A stretch of DNA of 36,539 nt from Rikenella sp031549665 (GCA_031549665.1 JAVBPJ010000019.1:1-36539); one strand, 5' to 3'; shown: positions 15,484-23,921, counted from the first letter of the stretch. Numbers and translations: made by a program. The notes: a model not told the origin generated them from the sequence alone.

Positions 15484-16458
15484 ATGACAAAGGGAGCCAT
15501 TTCGCAATTCATCACACGCCACTACCGCCACTTCAACGCAGCCGCGCTGGTCGATGCCGCCAAAGGGTACGAAGCCCACCTGACGGCCGGCGGCAAGATG
15601 ATGATCACCCTGGGCGGAGCCATGAGTACCGCCGAACTGGGCATATCGCTGGCCGAGATGATCCGCCAGGACAAGGTGCATATCATCACCTGCACGGGGG
15701 CCAACCTCGAAGAGGACCTGATGAACCTGGTGGCCCACTCGCACTACCGCCGCGTACCCAACTACCGCGACCTGACCCCCGAACAGGAACGCGAACTGCT
15801 GGACAACCACATGAACCGCGTGACGGACACCTGCATTCCCGAGGAAGAGGCTTTCCGCCGCCTGCAGGGGCATATCGAAAAAATCTGGAAAACGGCCGAC
15901 GCCAAGGGCGAACGCTACCTGCCCTACGAATTCATGTACCAGTTGATCCGCAGCGGCGAACTGGAACAATACTACGAAATCGACCCCAAGGACAGCTGGA
16001 TGCTGGCCGCCTGCGAAAAGAACCTGCCGATCATTGTCCCCGGATGGGAAGACAGCACAATGGGCAACATCTTCACCTCGTACGTGATCAAGGGCGAACT
16101 GAAGGCCTCGACAATCAAGAACGGAATCGAGACGATGATCTTCCTGACCGAGTGGTACCGTGCCAACAGCGGCGGCAAGGGGGTGGGATTCTTCCAGATC
16201 GGCGGCGGTATTTCGGGCGACTTCCCCATTTGCGTCGTGCCGATGATGTACCAGGACCTGGAATGGACCGACGTTCCTTTCTGGGCCTACTTCTGCCAAA
16301 TTTCCGACTCGACCACCTCGTACGGTTCCTACTCGGGCGCCGTGCCGAACGAAAAGATCACCTGGGGCAAATTGGACGTGGATACGCCGAAATTCATCAT
16401 CGAATCGGACGCCACGATCGTCGCACCGCTCGTTTTCGCCTACATTTTGGGTTGGTAG
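15484..16458 (+). CDS. Deoxyhypusine synthase-like protein
   Basis: Member of the DHS family (NAD-dependent aminobutyl transfer from spermidine). Eukaryotic and archaeal DHS modifies eIF5A/aIF5A, which bacteria lack; bacterial homologues are linked to homospermidine or other polyamine chemistry, and the true substrate here is unknown. 324 residues; seen are MITLGGAMSTAELG (NAD-binding region), HIITCTGANLEEDL, FFQIGGGISGDFPI, and near the end KITWGKLDVD, where Lys296 matches the lysine that carries the covalent intermediate in DHS (WGK). Single gene with its own promoter; the next gene is a membrane protein with a separate promoter-like box. Confidence 0.88.
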   Translation: MTKGAISQFITRHYRHFNAAALVDAAKGYEAHLTAGGKMMITLGGAMSTAELGISLAEMIRQDKVHIITCTGANLEEDLMNLVAHSHYRRVPNYRDLTPEQERELLDNHMNRVTDTCIPEEEAFRRLQGHIEKIWKTADAKGERYLPYEFMYQLIRSGELEQYYEIDPKDSWMLAACEKNLPIIVPGWEDSTMGNIFTSYVIKGELKASTIKNGIETMIFLTEWYRANSGGKGVGFFQIGGGISGDFPICVVPMMYQDLEWTDVPFWAYFCQISDSTTSYGSYSGAVPNEKITWGKLDVDTPKFIIESDATIVAPLVFAYILGW

Positions 16459-16516
16459 CTGCGTGGTCTGCTTTTTCAGGTAGAAATAAGACCTGTCGGA
16501 AAAGCCAAAAAGGTCG

Positions 16517-16544
16517 TTGTTTTCTTTCTTTTTTACTATTTTTG
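16517..16544 (+). promoter_or_regulatory. Promoter-like boxes upstream of the small outer-membrane protein gene
   Basis: TTG at 16517-16519, 17-nt spacer, TATTTTTG at 16537-16544; leader of about 75-80 nt before the ATG. The spacer is slightly short. Confidence 0.45.
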
Positions 16545-16627
16545 CATAGGAGAGATTTTTTGCTTCTTGCTCAGCCACAGGAAATACTGCTACAAGCCTC
16601 CCCTTTCCGCGAACACTATTCAACGCC

Positions 16628-17392
16628 ATGATGAACTTCAAACGAATCGCCCTGCTGACAGGCATTTTGCTAACCTGCGCCTCCGCCGCTTCGGCACAGC
16701 ACAGGCCCCGGGTCGTTACTCCTTTCACCGCCCGCGTGGTGGACTCGCTCGGGAACAAGCACTACATCGAGCCCCTCAGGGACCAGCGGCGCAATTCGCT
16801 GTTTCTTTTCTACGGAACCGCCCCGCTGATCTCCCAAAATGGTTTTGCCAACCGGTTTCTGTCACGTCCCTACGACAGTCCCGGTGTCAGAATCACCTAC
16901 ACATACGGAGACATTACGAGCTCATTTGGAAGTTTGGGCATAGGATACAGTGTTGAACTGATCCCGTGGCTGGAACTGGCCATTCCGTTCATCTATTCCT
17001 CCAGCCAGGGAACCCTCTATTCCCAGGATATGACCCGTACATTCGATACATTCACCGATACGTGGTTTTCATTGGTTCCCAACCTGAAAATCAACTGGAT
17101 GGCAACCAAATATTTCTCGCTCTATTCCCGTGCGGGAGCCGGATTCAGCCTCGTCTCGCGCAAGGTAGACCACGGCAACTGGGTGCAATCCAACATGGCG
17201 CCCGCCTGGCAACTCTCGCCCATCGGCATTGAGGCCGGTTCAAAGGTGGTGGCCTTCTTTGCCGAGGCCGGATACGGATTCTACGGGACGGTCTCTTTCG
17301 GGTTGAAAGTCAAGCTCCCCAACCTCAAAAGCAGCAATAAATACAGAGCCACAAGTTGGAGCGAAGAAGGAAGGGAGTGGATTTATTGGTAA
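16628..17392 (+). CDS. Exported protein, probable outer-membrane beta-barrel, function unknown
   Basis: 254 residues beginning with a clear signal peptide (MMNFKRIALLTGILLTC, cleavage likely after ASAASAQ, about residue 24). The rest is rich in alternating aromatic/hydrophobic strands (for example GVRITYTYGD, LGIGYSVELIPWLELAIPF, YFSLYSRAGAGFSLV, FFAEAGYGFYGTVSFGLKVKL), which suggests a small barrel of 8-10 strands. I recognise no named family. Met2 at 16631 is an equally possible start. No operon partner: the next gene is convergent ileS. Confidence 0.75.
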   Translation: MMNFKRIALLTGILLTCASAASAQHRPRVVTPFTARVVDSLGNKHYIEPLRDQRRNSLFLFYGTAPLISQNGFANRFLSRPYDSPGVRITYTYGDITSSFGSLGIGYSVELIPWLELAIPFIYSSSQGTLYSQDMTRTFDTFTDTWFSLVPNLKINWMATKYFSLYSRAGAGFSLVSRKVDHGNWVQSNMAPAWQLSPIGIEAGSKVVAFFAEAGYGFYGTVSFGLKVKLPNLKSSNKYRATSWSEEGREWIYW

Positions 17393-17427
17393 AAGCGATA
17401 CACTCGGCCGCTCCCAAAATAGCCCCT

Positions 17428-17435
17428 TATCTTTG
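17428..17435 (+). promoter_or_regulatory. -7 box in front of the RNase P-like RNA segment
   Basis: TATCTTTG, followed within a few bases by the segment resembling the 5' end of RNase P RNA. No matching -33 TTG found. Confidence 0.4.
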
Positions 17436-17436
17436 G

Positions 17437-17571
17437 AAAGAGTAATCGGTCGGGCGGCCAAGGTCGGCGTTTGATCCTCTTTCGGCTTTTACTCTCCGTT
17501 TCCCCCTTGCACTCGCAGGAGGAAAGTCCAAAAGGCGCATCGGGCCGGACAGAAATGTCCGGCCCGATGCG
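17437..17571 (+). ncRNA. RNase P RNA-like 5' domain, truncated
   Basis: The segment has AGAGTAATCGGTCGGGCGGCC (17439-17459), much like the 5' P1/P2 region of type A RNase P RNAs, and 60 nt later GAGGAAAGTCC (17519-17529), identical to the near-universal 5' strand of P4. The expected continuation GGGC and the remaining ~250 nt are missing; the sequence runs instead into the strong hairpin at 17536-17571. AGAGTAA (17439) can pair with TTACTCT (17489). It is either a decayed rnpB fragment or a short RNA gene of about 130 nt with promoter box and terminator. Based on recalled consensus, not on a covariance search. Confidence 0.4.
17536..17571 (-). terminator. Strong bidirectional terminator hairpin downstream of ileS
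   Basis: A perfect 16-bp stem starting CGCATCGGGCCGG with a 4-nt loop (GAAA on plus). On minus it lies 24 nt after the ileS stop and is followed by CCTTTTGG; on plus it is followed by ATTTCT. Confidence 0.85.
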
Positions 17572-17595
17572 ATTTCTACAAACAAGAACGACGCA

Positions 17596-20500
17596 CTACC
17601 CCACCCGCTCGACGGTCAGGGTAAGAGTTTCTTCGTCCAGTTCGACCTCGGAAGCCTGCTTCTGAAGCGACGTTTCGACCGACACGGCCAGAGTCTGCGC
17701 GGCGATGTAGTCGGCGTATTGCGCCACGGCGGCGTCGACCTCGGGCTGGCTTTCAATCACCACCCGCACCTTGTCGGTTACCTCGAACCCAGAGTCCTTG
17801 CGCAGGTTTTGGATGCGGTTCACCAGTTCGCGGGCCACTCCCTCGGCACGCAGTTCGGGCGTGATGGTTACGTCCAGCGCAACGGTGAGTTTTCCTTCGG
17901 CGGCCACCAGCCAACCGGGCATGTCTTCCGAAGTGATCTCGAAATCAGCCAGTTCGGTCGGCAACGTTTCTCCGTCGATCTGCATGTCCCAGCGACCTTC
18001 GGCTTCGAGCCGCGCGATGTCGGCCTGCGAAAAAGTGGCCACGGCGGCCGATATCTGCTTCATTTGTTTGCCGTACTTGGGGCCGAGGGTCTTGAAGTTG
18101 GGTTTGATCCGTTTGGTGATCACCCCCGTGGTATCGGTGATGTACTCCACCTCTTTGACGTTGACTTCGCCGAGGATGAGTCCTTCCACGGCTTCGAGTT
18201 TCGGCCTCAGCGAGGGATCCAGCACCGGGATGATCATTTTTTGGAGCGGCTGGCGCACCTTGATGTTCACTTTGCGGCGCAGGGCCAGCACCAGCGACGA
18301 GGAGCGCTGGGCCAGTTGCATCCGCTCCTCGAGCTGCTTATCCACCAGCGAGGCGTCGCACACAGGGAAAGCGGCCAGGTGGACCGACACTTCGTTGTGG
18401 CGGCCCGACGCGGCGTTCAGGTCGCGGAACAGGCGTTCGGAGATGAAGGGCGCAAACGGAGCGGCCAGCAGGGCCACCGTTTCGAGGCAGGTGTAGAGGG
18501 TTTGGTAGGCCGCCAGCTTGTCGGCGGTCATGTCGCCTGCCCAAAACCGTTTGCGGTTCAGGCGGACGTACCAGTTCGAAAGGTTTTCGTTCACAAAATC
18601 GCCGATGGCGCGGGCCGCCGGCGTGGGATCGTACCCTTCGAGGGCTGCGGTTACCTCGGCCACTAGCGTGTTGAGTTGCGAAAGGATCCAGCGGTCGATC
18701 TCGGGACGTTCGGCTACGGGAATCGGAGCCTCGGAACCGGAAAATCCGTCCACGTTGGCGTACAGGGCGAAGAAACTGTAGGTGTTGTACAGGGTTCCGA
18801 AGAACTTGCGGCGTACCTCGTCGACCCCCTCCACGTCGAACTTGAGGTTGTCCCAGGGTTGCGAATTGCTGATCATGTACCAGCGCACCGTGTCGGCCCC
18901 GTAGCGATCCATCACTTCGAACGGATCGACGCCGTTGCCGAGCCGCTTGCTCATTTTGTTGCCGTTCTTGTCCAGCACCAGCCCGTTCGAGATGATGTTT
19001 TTGAAAGCCACGCTGTCGAAAAGCATCACGGCCAGGGCGTGCAGGGTGAAGAACCAGCCCCGGGTTTGATCGACTCCCTCGGCGATGAAATCGGCCGGAT
19101 ATACATTTCGGAAGTCGGCCTCCGTCATTTCGAAAGGATAGTGTACCTGCGCGTAGGGCATGGCGCCGCTGTCGAACCAAACGTCGATCAGGTCGGCTTC
19201 GCGGTACATCGGCTCTCCGTCGTCCGACACCAGCACGATGTTGTCGACCCAGGGGCGGTGCAGGTCGAAACGGTTGTAGTTCTCTTCCGAAAAGTCGCCC
19301 GGAACGAATCCGGCCAGGGGATTTTCGGTCATCACACCGGCCTTGACGGCCAGGTCGATTTCGGCCTTGAGCAGTTCGACCGACCCGATGCACTTGCGCT
19401 GCGACTGGTCTTCGGTAGCCCAAATGGGAAGCGGAGTACCCCAGTAACGCGAACGGCTGAGGTTCCAGTCCACCAGATTTTCGAGCCATTTGCCGAAACG
19501 TCCCTCGCCCGTCGAAGCGGGTTTCCAGCGAATCGTTTTATTGAGTTCAACCATCCGGTCCTTGAGCGCCGTGGTTCGGATGAACCACGAATCCAGCGGG
19601 TAGTACAGCACCGGTTTGTCGGTGCGCCAGCAATGGGGATAGTTGTGGACGTGTTTTTCGATCCGGAACGCCTGGTTGGCGGCCTTCAGGGCCATGCAGA
19701 TTTCAATGTCGAGGGTCTCGTCCGTGTCGCTTTTGGCGGGATCGTAGGCGTTTTTGACGAATTTTCCGGCATACTCGCCGTAGGCGGCGCGGTCTACGTA
19801 TTTTTCGACGTAGAGCGGATCGAGCTCTTCGATGCGGAAGAACTTGCCGGTACGGTCCACCATCGGCTGGTGTTTTCCGGCCTTGTCCACCAGCAGCATC
19901 GGGGCGATGCCGTGCTGTTTGGCGGCGCGGTCGTCGTCGGCCCCGAAGGTGGGGGCTATGTGAACGATACCGGTGCCGTCCTCGGTAGTTACGAAATCGC
20001 CGCTGATGACACGGAACGCGTCGCCCATGGGGCGGATCCAGGGCAACAGTTGACGGTAGTTTACTCCCACCAGTTCGCTTCCCGCATATTCACCGATCAC
20101 GGTAAATTCGTTTTTCCCGAACACCTTCTCGGCCAACTCCTTGGCCAGGATGACGGTTTGCTCGATATCGGTATAGGGATTGCGGCAGGCGGCTTTGATG
20201 TAGCGGATGTTTTCACCCACGGCCAGGGCCGTGTTCGACGGGAGGGTCCAGGGGGTGGTGGTCCAGGCCAGGATGTAGAGTTCGCCCGATACTCCCTCGA
20301 AAAGCCGTTCGCTCCGGGCATCGCGCACCACGCCGAACTGGGCGGTGCAGGTGGTGTCCTTTACGTCGCGGTAGCAGCCCGGCTGGTTCAGTTCGTGGTT
20401 GCTGAGCCCCGTGCCGGCGGCAGGCGAATAGGGTTGGATCGTGTAGCCTTTGTAGAGCAGGTCTTTTTTATAGAGTTCGCCCAACAGCCACCAGAGTGTT

Positions 20501-20976
20501 TCGATGTACTTGTTCTCGTAGGTGATGTAGGGGTGTTCCATATCGACCCAGTAGCCCATCCGGCGGGTGAGTTCGTTCCACTGGTCGGTGTAGATCATCA
20601 CTTCGCTGCGGCAGGTGCGGTTGTACTCTTCGATGGTGATCGTTTTACCGATGTCCTCTTTGGTGATGCCGAGCTTCTTTTCCACGCCCAACTCCACGGG
20701 CAGCCCGTGCGTATCCCACCCGGCCTTGCGGTCGACCAGGAATCCCTGCTGGGTTTTGTAGCGGCAAAAAATGTCCTTGATGGTGCGGGCCATCATGTGG
20801 TGGATGCCCGGGGTTCCGTTGGCCGAGGGAGGCCCCTCGTAGAAAACGAAGCTGGGGCGGCCTTCGCCCGAGGCTAAACTGCAATGAAAGGTGTCGTTAC
20901 GATCCCAGGTTTCAAGCTCCTGGGCGGCAATGGCGGGCATATCAAGCCCTTTGTACTCGGTGAATTTTTTGCTCAT
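17596..20976 (-). CDS. ileS: Isoleucyl-tRNA synthetase, IleRS2-like, with GXHH signature
   Basis: Charges tRNA-Ile with isoleucine. 1126 residues from the ATG at 20976 (MSKKFTEYKG); a TTG 18 nt upstream is in frame but less likely. The Rossmann domain opens with YEGPPSANGTPGIHHMM: the class I HIGH motif is replaced by G-I-H-H (residues 57-60, bases 20797-20808). The second signature is KMSKR (18943-18957). Between lies the CP1 editing domain (TTTPWTLPSNTALAV, and HIAPTFGADDDRA). The C-terminus is long and lacks the two CxxC zinc pairs of E. coli-type IleRS, fitting the eukaryote-like IleRS2 type. Directly downstream of adk (18 nt). Confidence 0.95.
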   Translation of the reverse strand: MSKKFTEYKGLDMPAIAAQELETWDRNDTFHCSLASGEGRPSFVFYEGPPSANGTPGIHHMMARTIKDIFCRYKTQQGFLVDRKAGWDTHGLPVELGVEKKLGITKEDIGKTITIEEYNRTCRSEVMIYTDQWNELTRRMGYWVDMEHPYITYENKYIETLWWLLGELYKKDLLYKGYTIQPYSPAAGTGLSNHELNQPGCYRDVKDTTCTAQFGVVRDARSERLFEGVSGELYILAWTTTPWTLPSNTALAVGENIRYIKAACRNPYTDIEQTVILAKELAEKVFGKNEFTVIGEYAGSELVGVNYRQLLPWIRPMGDAFRVISGDFVTTEDGTGIVHIAPTFGADDDRAAKQHGIAPMLLVDKAGKHQPMVDRTGKFFRIEELDPLYVEKYVDRAAYGEYAGKFVKNAYDPAKSDTDETLDIEICMALKAANQAFRIEKHVHNYPHCWRTDKPVLYYPLDSWFIRTTALKDRMVELNKTIRWKPASTGEGRFGKWLENLVDWNLSRSRYWGTPLPIWATEDQSQRKCIGSVELLKAEIDLAVKAGVMTENPLAGFVPGDFSEENYNRFDLHRPWVDNIVLVSDDGEPMYREADLIDVWFDSGAMPYAQVHYPFEMTEADFRNVYPADFIAEGVDQTRGWFFTLHALAVMLFDSVAFKNIISNGLVLDKNGNKMSKRLGNGVDPFEVMDRYGADTVRWYMISNSQPWDNLKFDVEGVDEVRRKFFGTLYNTYSFFALYANVDGFSGSEAPIPVAERPEIDRWILSQLNTLVAEVTAALEGYDPTPAARAIGDFVNENLSNWYVRLNRKRFWAGDMTADKLAAYQTLYTCLETVALLAAPFAPFISERLFRDLNAASGRHNEVSVHLAAFPVCDASLVDKQLEERMQLAQRSSSLVLALRRKVNIKVRQPLQKMIIPVLDPSLRPKLEAVEGLILGEVNVKEVEYITDTTGVITKRIKPNFKTLGPKYGKQMKQISAAVATFSQADIARLEAEGRWDMQIDGETLPTELADFEITSEDMPGWLVAAEGKLTVALDVTITPELRAEGVARELVNRIQNLRKDSGFEVTDKVRVVIESQPEVDAAVAQYADYIAAQTLAVSVETSLQKQASEVELDEETLTLTVERVG

Positions 20977-20994
20977 CGGGGGATTTGGATGCAA

Positions 20995-21585
20995 CTATTT
21001 GGGAGATACGGACAGGCAACGGTCGATCGAACGGCACAGGCGTTCGAAAGTTTCGTCGATGGTTCCGTTTCCGTTGATGGCCACGAACTTGTCGTGCGCC
21101 TTGTAGTATTCGGCCACCACGGCTGTCTGGCGTTTGTAGACGGTCAGGCGGTTTTTGATCGTGCCGATGTTTTGGTCGTCGGCGCGGCCGCTGGTTTTGC
21201 CGCGGAAAAGAATGCGTTCGATCACGGCTTTGTCCTCGACCTCAAGGGCCAGCATCAGCGTAACGGAGGTTTTGCGGCGGCGCAGCATTTTTTCGAACGC
21301 TTCGGCCTGCGGAAGGGTGCGCGGAAACCCGTCGAAAATGATGCCGGGCGCCTGAATGTGTTCGGCCAGGTAATTTTCGATGATGCCAAGCACCAACTCG
21401 TCCGAAGCCAGTTTGCCTCCCTCCATCTGCTGGGCGGCCAATTTGCCCAGGTCGGTTCCCTGGCGGATCTGCTCGCGGATGGCCTCTCCGGTCGAAAGAT
21501 GGAGGAGTCCGTACTTCTGCTGCAGCTTCTCGGCCTGAGTACCTTTGCCTGCGCCCGGGGGGCCGAACAGTACGATGTTAAGCAT
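20995..21585 (-). CDS. adk: Adenylate kinase
   Basis: ATP + AMP to 2 ADP. 196 residues from MLNIVLFGPPGAGKGTQAEKL (P-loop GPPGAGKGT, residues 8-16). NMP-binding part HLSTGEAIREQI and GIIFDGFPRT are intact. The LID is of the short type without zinc cysteines (RGKTSGRADD), normal for this size class. The frame opens 21 nt earlier at 21606 without support. Cotranscribed with ileS. Confidence 0.96.
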   Translation of the reverse strand: MLNIVLFGPPGAGKGTQAEKLQQKYGLLHLSTGEAIREQIRQGTDLGKLAAQQMEGGKLASDELVLGIIENYLAEHIQAPGIIFDGFPRTLPQAEAFEKMLRRRKTSVTLMLALEVEDKAVIERILFRGKTSGRADDQNIGTIKNRLTVYKRQTAVVAEYYKAHDKFVAINGNGTIDETFERLCRSIDRCLSVSPK

Positions 21586-21637
21586 GGTGCCTGTGATTTG
21601 GTTCAAAAACGGAGCGGTAAAGTTATTTTTTTAATCT

Positions 21638-21645
21638 TACATTTG
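21638..21645 (+). promoter_or_regulatory. -7 box for the ThiL-like gene
   Basis: TACATTTG, 15 nt upstream of the ATG at 21661, so the leader is very short or the site is fortuitous. No clear -33 element. Confidence 0.4.
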
Positions 21646-21660
21646 CAAAAACAACCGCCG

Positions 21661-22701
21661 ATGAGCCGCACCGAGATCGCCCGTTTGGGGAAAGTCGCTT
21701 TTGTAGAGCAGTTAACCGCCCGATTCACTCATCCCATCCATCGTTCAATCCGTCAGGGGATTGGCGACGACGGGGCGGTGATCGACCGGGGCGATTACCT
21801 GGAAGTCATTTCGCAGGCCACGCTGCTCGAAGGGATCGATTTCGACCTGAGCTATACCCCGCTCACCCACCTGGGCTGCAAACTGGTTACGGCCGCCGTG
21901 TCGAACCTGTGCGCCATGAATGCCCAAAGCGAATTTCTGACCGTCAGCATCGGCCTGTCGGCCCGTTTTTCGGTCGAAGAGGCCGAATCGCTCTACGACG
22001 GCATCCGCCACGGCTGCAAAGAGTACCAACTGGAGCTGATCGGCGGGAATACCTCGTCGTCGATCACCGGGCTGGCCCTCGCCGCCACCGTCATCGGCCG
22101 CACCACGTCCGCCGAACTGACCCTGCGCAGCGGCGCCCGGCCCAACGACCTGCTTTGCGTGAGCGGCAACCTCGGAGCCGCCTACCTGGGACTCCAACTG
22201 CTGGAACGCGAAAAACGGGTGCTGCGCGACAATCAAGTGAGCCAGCCCCAGTTCGAAGGCTACAACTACCTGCTGGAGCGACAACTGAAACCGACGGCGC
22301 GGGTCGACATCCTCCACGCCCTGAAAACGGCCGGCATTGTCCCGACGGCCATGATCGACATCACGCGCGGACTCGCCTCGGCCACGCTCCACCTGTGCCG
22401 CCGTTCCGACGCAGGAGCGCGCATCTACCTCGACCGCCTGCCCATCGCCTCGCAAAGTTTCGCGCTGGCCGAAGAGCTGCGGATGGACCCGGTGGTGGCC
22501 GCCCTAAACGGAGGCGACGACTACGAACTGCTCTTCACCGCCCCGCTCGAACACCACCAAACCCTGCTTACCCTGCCCGGCATCGACGTGATCGGACACA
22601 TCACACCAGCCGAAAACGGGGCCGTACTCGCCACGCCCGACGGCGCGGAAATCCCCCTGCGGTCGCCCGACTGGACCGCCCACCAACCCGACCAACAATA
22701 A
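21661..22701 (+). CDS. ThiL-like protein (thiamine-monophosphate kinase fold) with degraded active site
   Basis: 346 residues collinear with Bacteroidota ThiL (start MSRTEIARLG, GIGDDGAVI, LERQLKPTARVDI, NGGDDYELLFT), which phosphorylates thiamine phosphate to thiamine diphosphate. Several positions that are acidic or polar in canonical ThiL are changed: the Asp of TTD is Ala53, the His of EGVHFD is Asp60, the Asp of the SD-AM motif is Asn82, GGDT is GGNT (Asn130), TGDLG is SGNLG (Asn170) and DISDG is DITRG (Arg236). Asp36-Asp37 and the late GGDDYEL are kept. The fold should be intact but kinase activity is doubtful. The frame is open far upstream (20884), antisense to adk, which is not coding. 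15 nt before gcvT. Confidence 0.85.
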   Translation: MSRTEIARLGKVAFVEQLTARFTHPIHRSIRQGIGDDGAVIDRGDYLEVISQATLLEGIDFDLSYTPLTHLGCKLVTAAVSNLCAMNAQSEFLTVSIGLSARFSVEEAESLYDGIRHGCKEYQLELIGGNTSSSITGLALAATVIGRTTSAELTLRSGARPNDLLCVSGNLGAAYLGLQLLEREKRVLRDNQVSQPQFEGYNYLLERQLKPTARVDILHALKTAGIVPTAMIDITRGLASATLHLCRRSDAGARIYLDRLPIASQSFALAEELRMDPVVAALNGGDDYELLFTAPLEHHQTLLTLPGIDVIGHITPAENGAVLATPDGAEIPLRSPDWTAHQPDQQ

Positions 22702-22716
22702 TCTTCAATCCATACC

Positions 22717-23820
22717 ATGAAAACAACTCCCTTTACCAAACACCACATTGCCAATGGTGCGCGGATGGCCGAATTTGCCGGCTACCATATGCCCATCGAA
22801 TTCAGCGGCATCAACGACGAACACGCCACCGTACGCGCGGGCGCGGGTCTGTTCGACGTGAGCCACATGGGCGAAATCTGGGTCAAAGGCCCCAACGCCC
22901 TGCCCTTTCTCCAGTACGTTACCACGAACGACGTGTCGAAACTCTATGACGGCAAGGTGCAATACACCTGTTTTCCCAACGGACAGGGAGGCATTGTGGA
23001 CGACCTGTTGATCTACAAAGTCGACGACCTTACCTACCTGCTGGTGGTGAACGCATCGAACACCCAAAAAGATTGGGAATTCCTGTGTTCGCACGCCTCC
23101 AAGTTCGACCTCGTCCCCGGCAAGGAGCTCTACAACGCCTCGGACGAAATCGCCCAACTGGCCATCCAGGGCCCCCTGGCCATGAAACTGGTGCAGAAAC
23201 TTTGCCCCCAGCCCGTCGAGGAGATGGAATACTACACCTTCTGCAAGACCGAAATCGCCGGCATCCCGAACGCCATCCTCTCCATCACCGGTTACACCGG
23301 TTCGGGCGGGTGCGAAATTTATGTCGCCAACGAAGACGCCGAAAAACTGTGGAAAGCCGTGTGGAAAGCGGGCGAAGAGTTCGGCCTGAAAAACATCGGC
23401 CTCGGCGCACGCGACACCCTGCGCCTTGAGATGGGCTTCTGCCTCTACGGCAACGACCTGGACGACACCACCTCGCCCATCGAGGCCGGACTGGGCTGGA
23501 TCGTCAAATTCGCCGACGGCAAGGAATTTATCGACCGTCCGCTGATGGAAGAACTCAAACGGAACGGAGCAACCCGCAAGCTGGTCGGTTTCGAGATGAC
23601 CGAGCGCGGCATTCCCCGTCACGGCTACGAAGTGGTGGCCCCCGACGGGAAAAAGATCGGTGTCGTTACCTCAGGCACCCAGTCGCCCAGCCTCAAGAAG
23701 GGAATCGGGCTCGCCTACGTGGCGCCCGAATACGCCATTGCCGGAACCAAAATCGCCATCCTGATCCGCGACAAACAGATCGCCGCCGAGGTGGTTAAAC
23801 CCCCGTTCTACAAAGGGTAA
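22717..23820 (+). CDS. gcvT: Glycine cleavage system T protein (aminomethyltransferase)
   Basis: Transfers the methylene group from aminomethyl-lipoyl-H protein to tetrahydrofolate, releasing ammonia. 367 residues, usual length. Motifs: FAGYHMPIEFSGINDEHATVR, LFDVSHMGEIWVKG, TTNDVSKL, NGQGGIVDDLLIYK (the catalytic Asp region), ITGYTGSGGCEIYV, GLGARDTLRLEMGFCLYGNDLDDTTSPIEAGLGW. The other glycine cleavage genes are not here. Follows the ThiL-like gene, probably in one transcript, and ends at the terminator at 23838. Confidence 0.97.
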   Translation: MKTTPFTKHHIANGARMAEFAGYHMPIEFSGINDEHATVRAGAGLFDVSHMGEIWVKGPNALPFLQYVTTNDVSKLYDGKVQYTCFPNGQGGIVDDLLIYKVDDLTYLLVVNASNTQKDWEFLCSHASKFDLVPGKELYNASDEIAQLAIQGPLAMKLVQKLCPQPVEEMEYYTFCKTEIAGIPNAILSITGYTGSGGCEIYVANEDAEKLWKAVWKAGEEFGLKNIGLGARDTLRLEMGFCLYGNDLDDTTSPIEAGLGWIVKFADGKEFIDRPLMEELKRNGATRKLVGFEMTERGIPRHGYEVVAPDGKKIGVVTSGTQSPSLKKGIGLAYVAPEYAIAGTKIAILIRDKQIAAEVVKPPFYKG

Positions 23821-23837
23821 TAAGCCCTTTGCCCATT

Positions 23838-23888
23838 CCCGCGTTTTGTCGTTCTGCCGGTGCAGGCCGGCAGGGCGCGGGATTTTTT
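23838..23888 (+). terminator. Intrinsic terminator after gcvT
   Basis: Outer stem CCCGCG (23838-23843) with CGCGGG (23876-23881), inner stem CTGCCGG/CCGGCAG, then TTTTTT at 23883-23888. Confidence 0.88.
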
Positions 23889-23913
23889 AGCGCCGTATTC
23901 CGGATTATTTTGT

Positions 23914-23921
23914 TAGCTTTG
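23914..23921 (+). promoter_or_regulatory. -7 box for the M23 peptidase gene
   Basis: TAGCTTTG, 38 nt before the ATG at 23960; -33 not clear. Confidence 0.45.

Noticed and set aside
17437..17600. Complete rnpB gene
   Set aside because: Only the 5' motifs are present; the P4 continuation, the 3' domain and the closing P1 strand in the usual place are missing.
18676..20877. Plus-strand open frame of 733 codons antisense to ileS
   Set aside because: A shadow caused by high GC and codon bias; ileS on the other strand is unmistakable and the antisense peptide matches nothing I know.
20884..21660. N-terminal extension of the ThiL-like frame
   Set aside because: Antisense to adk and crosses the promoter-like region; homologues start at the ATG at 21661.
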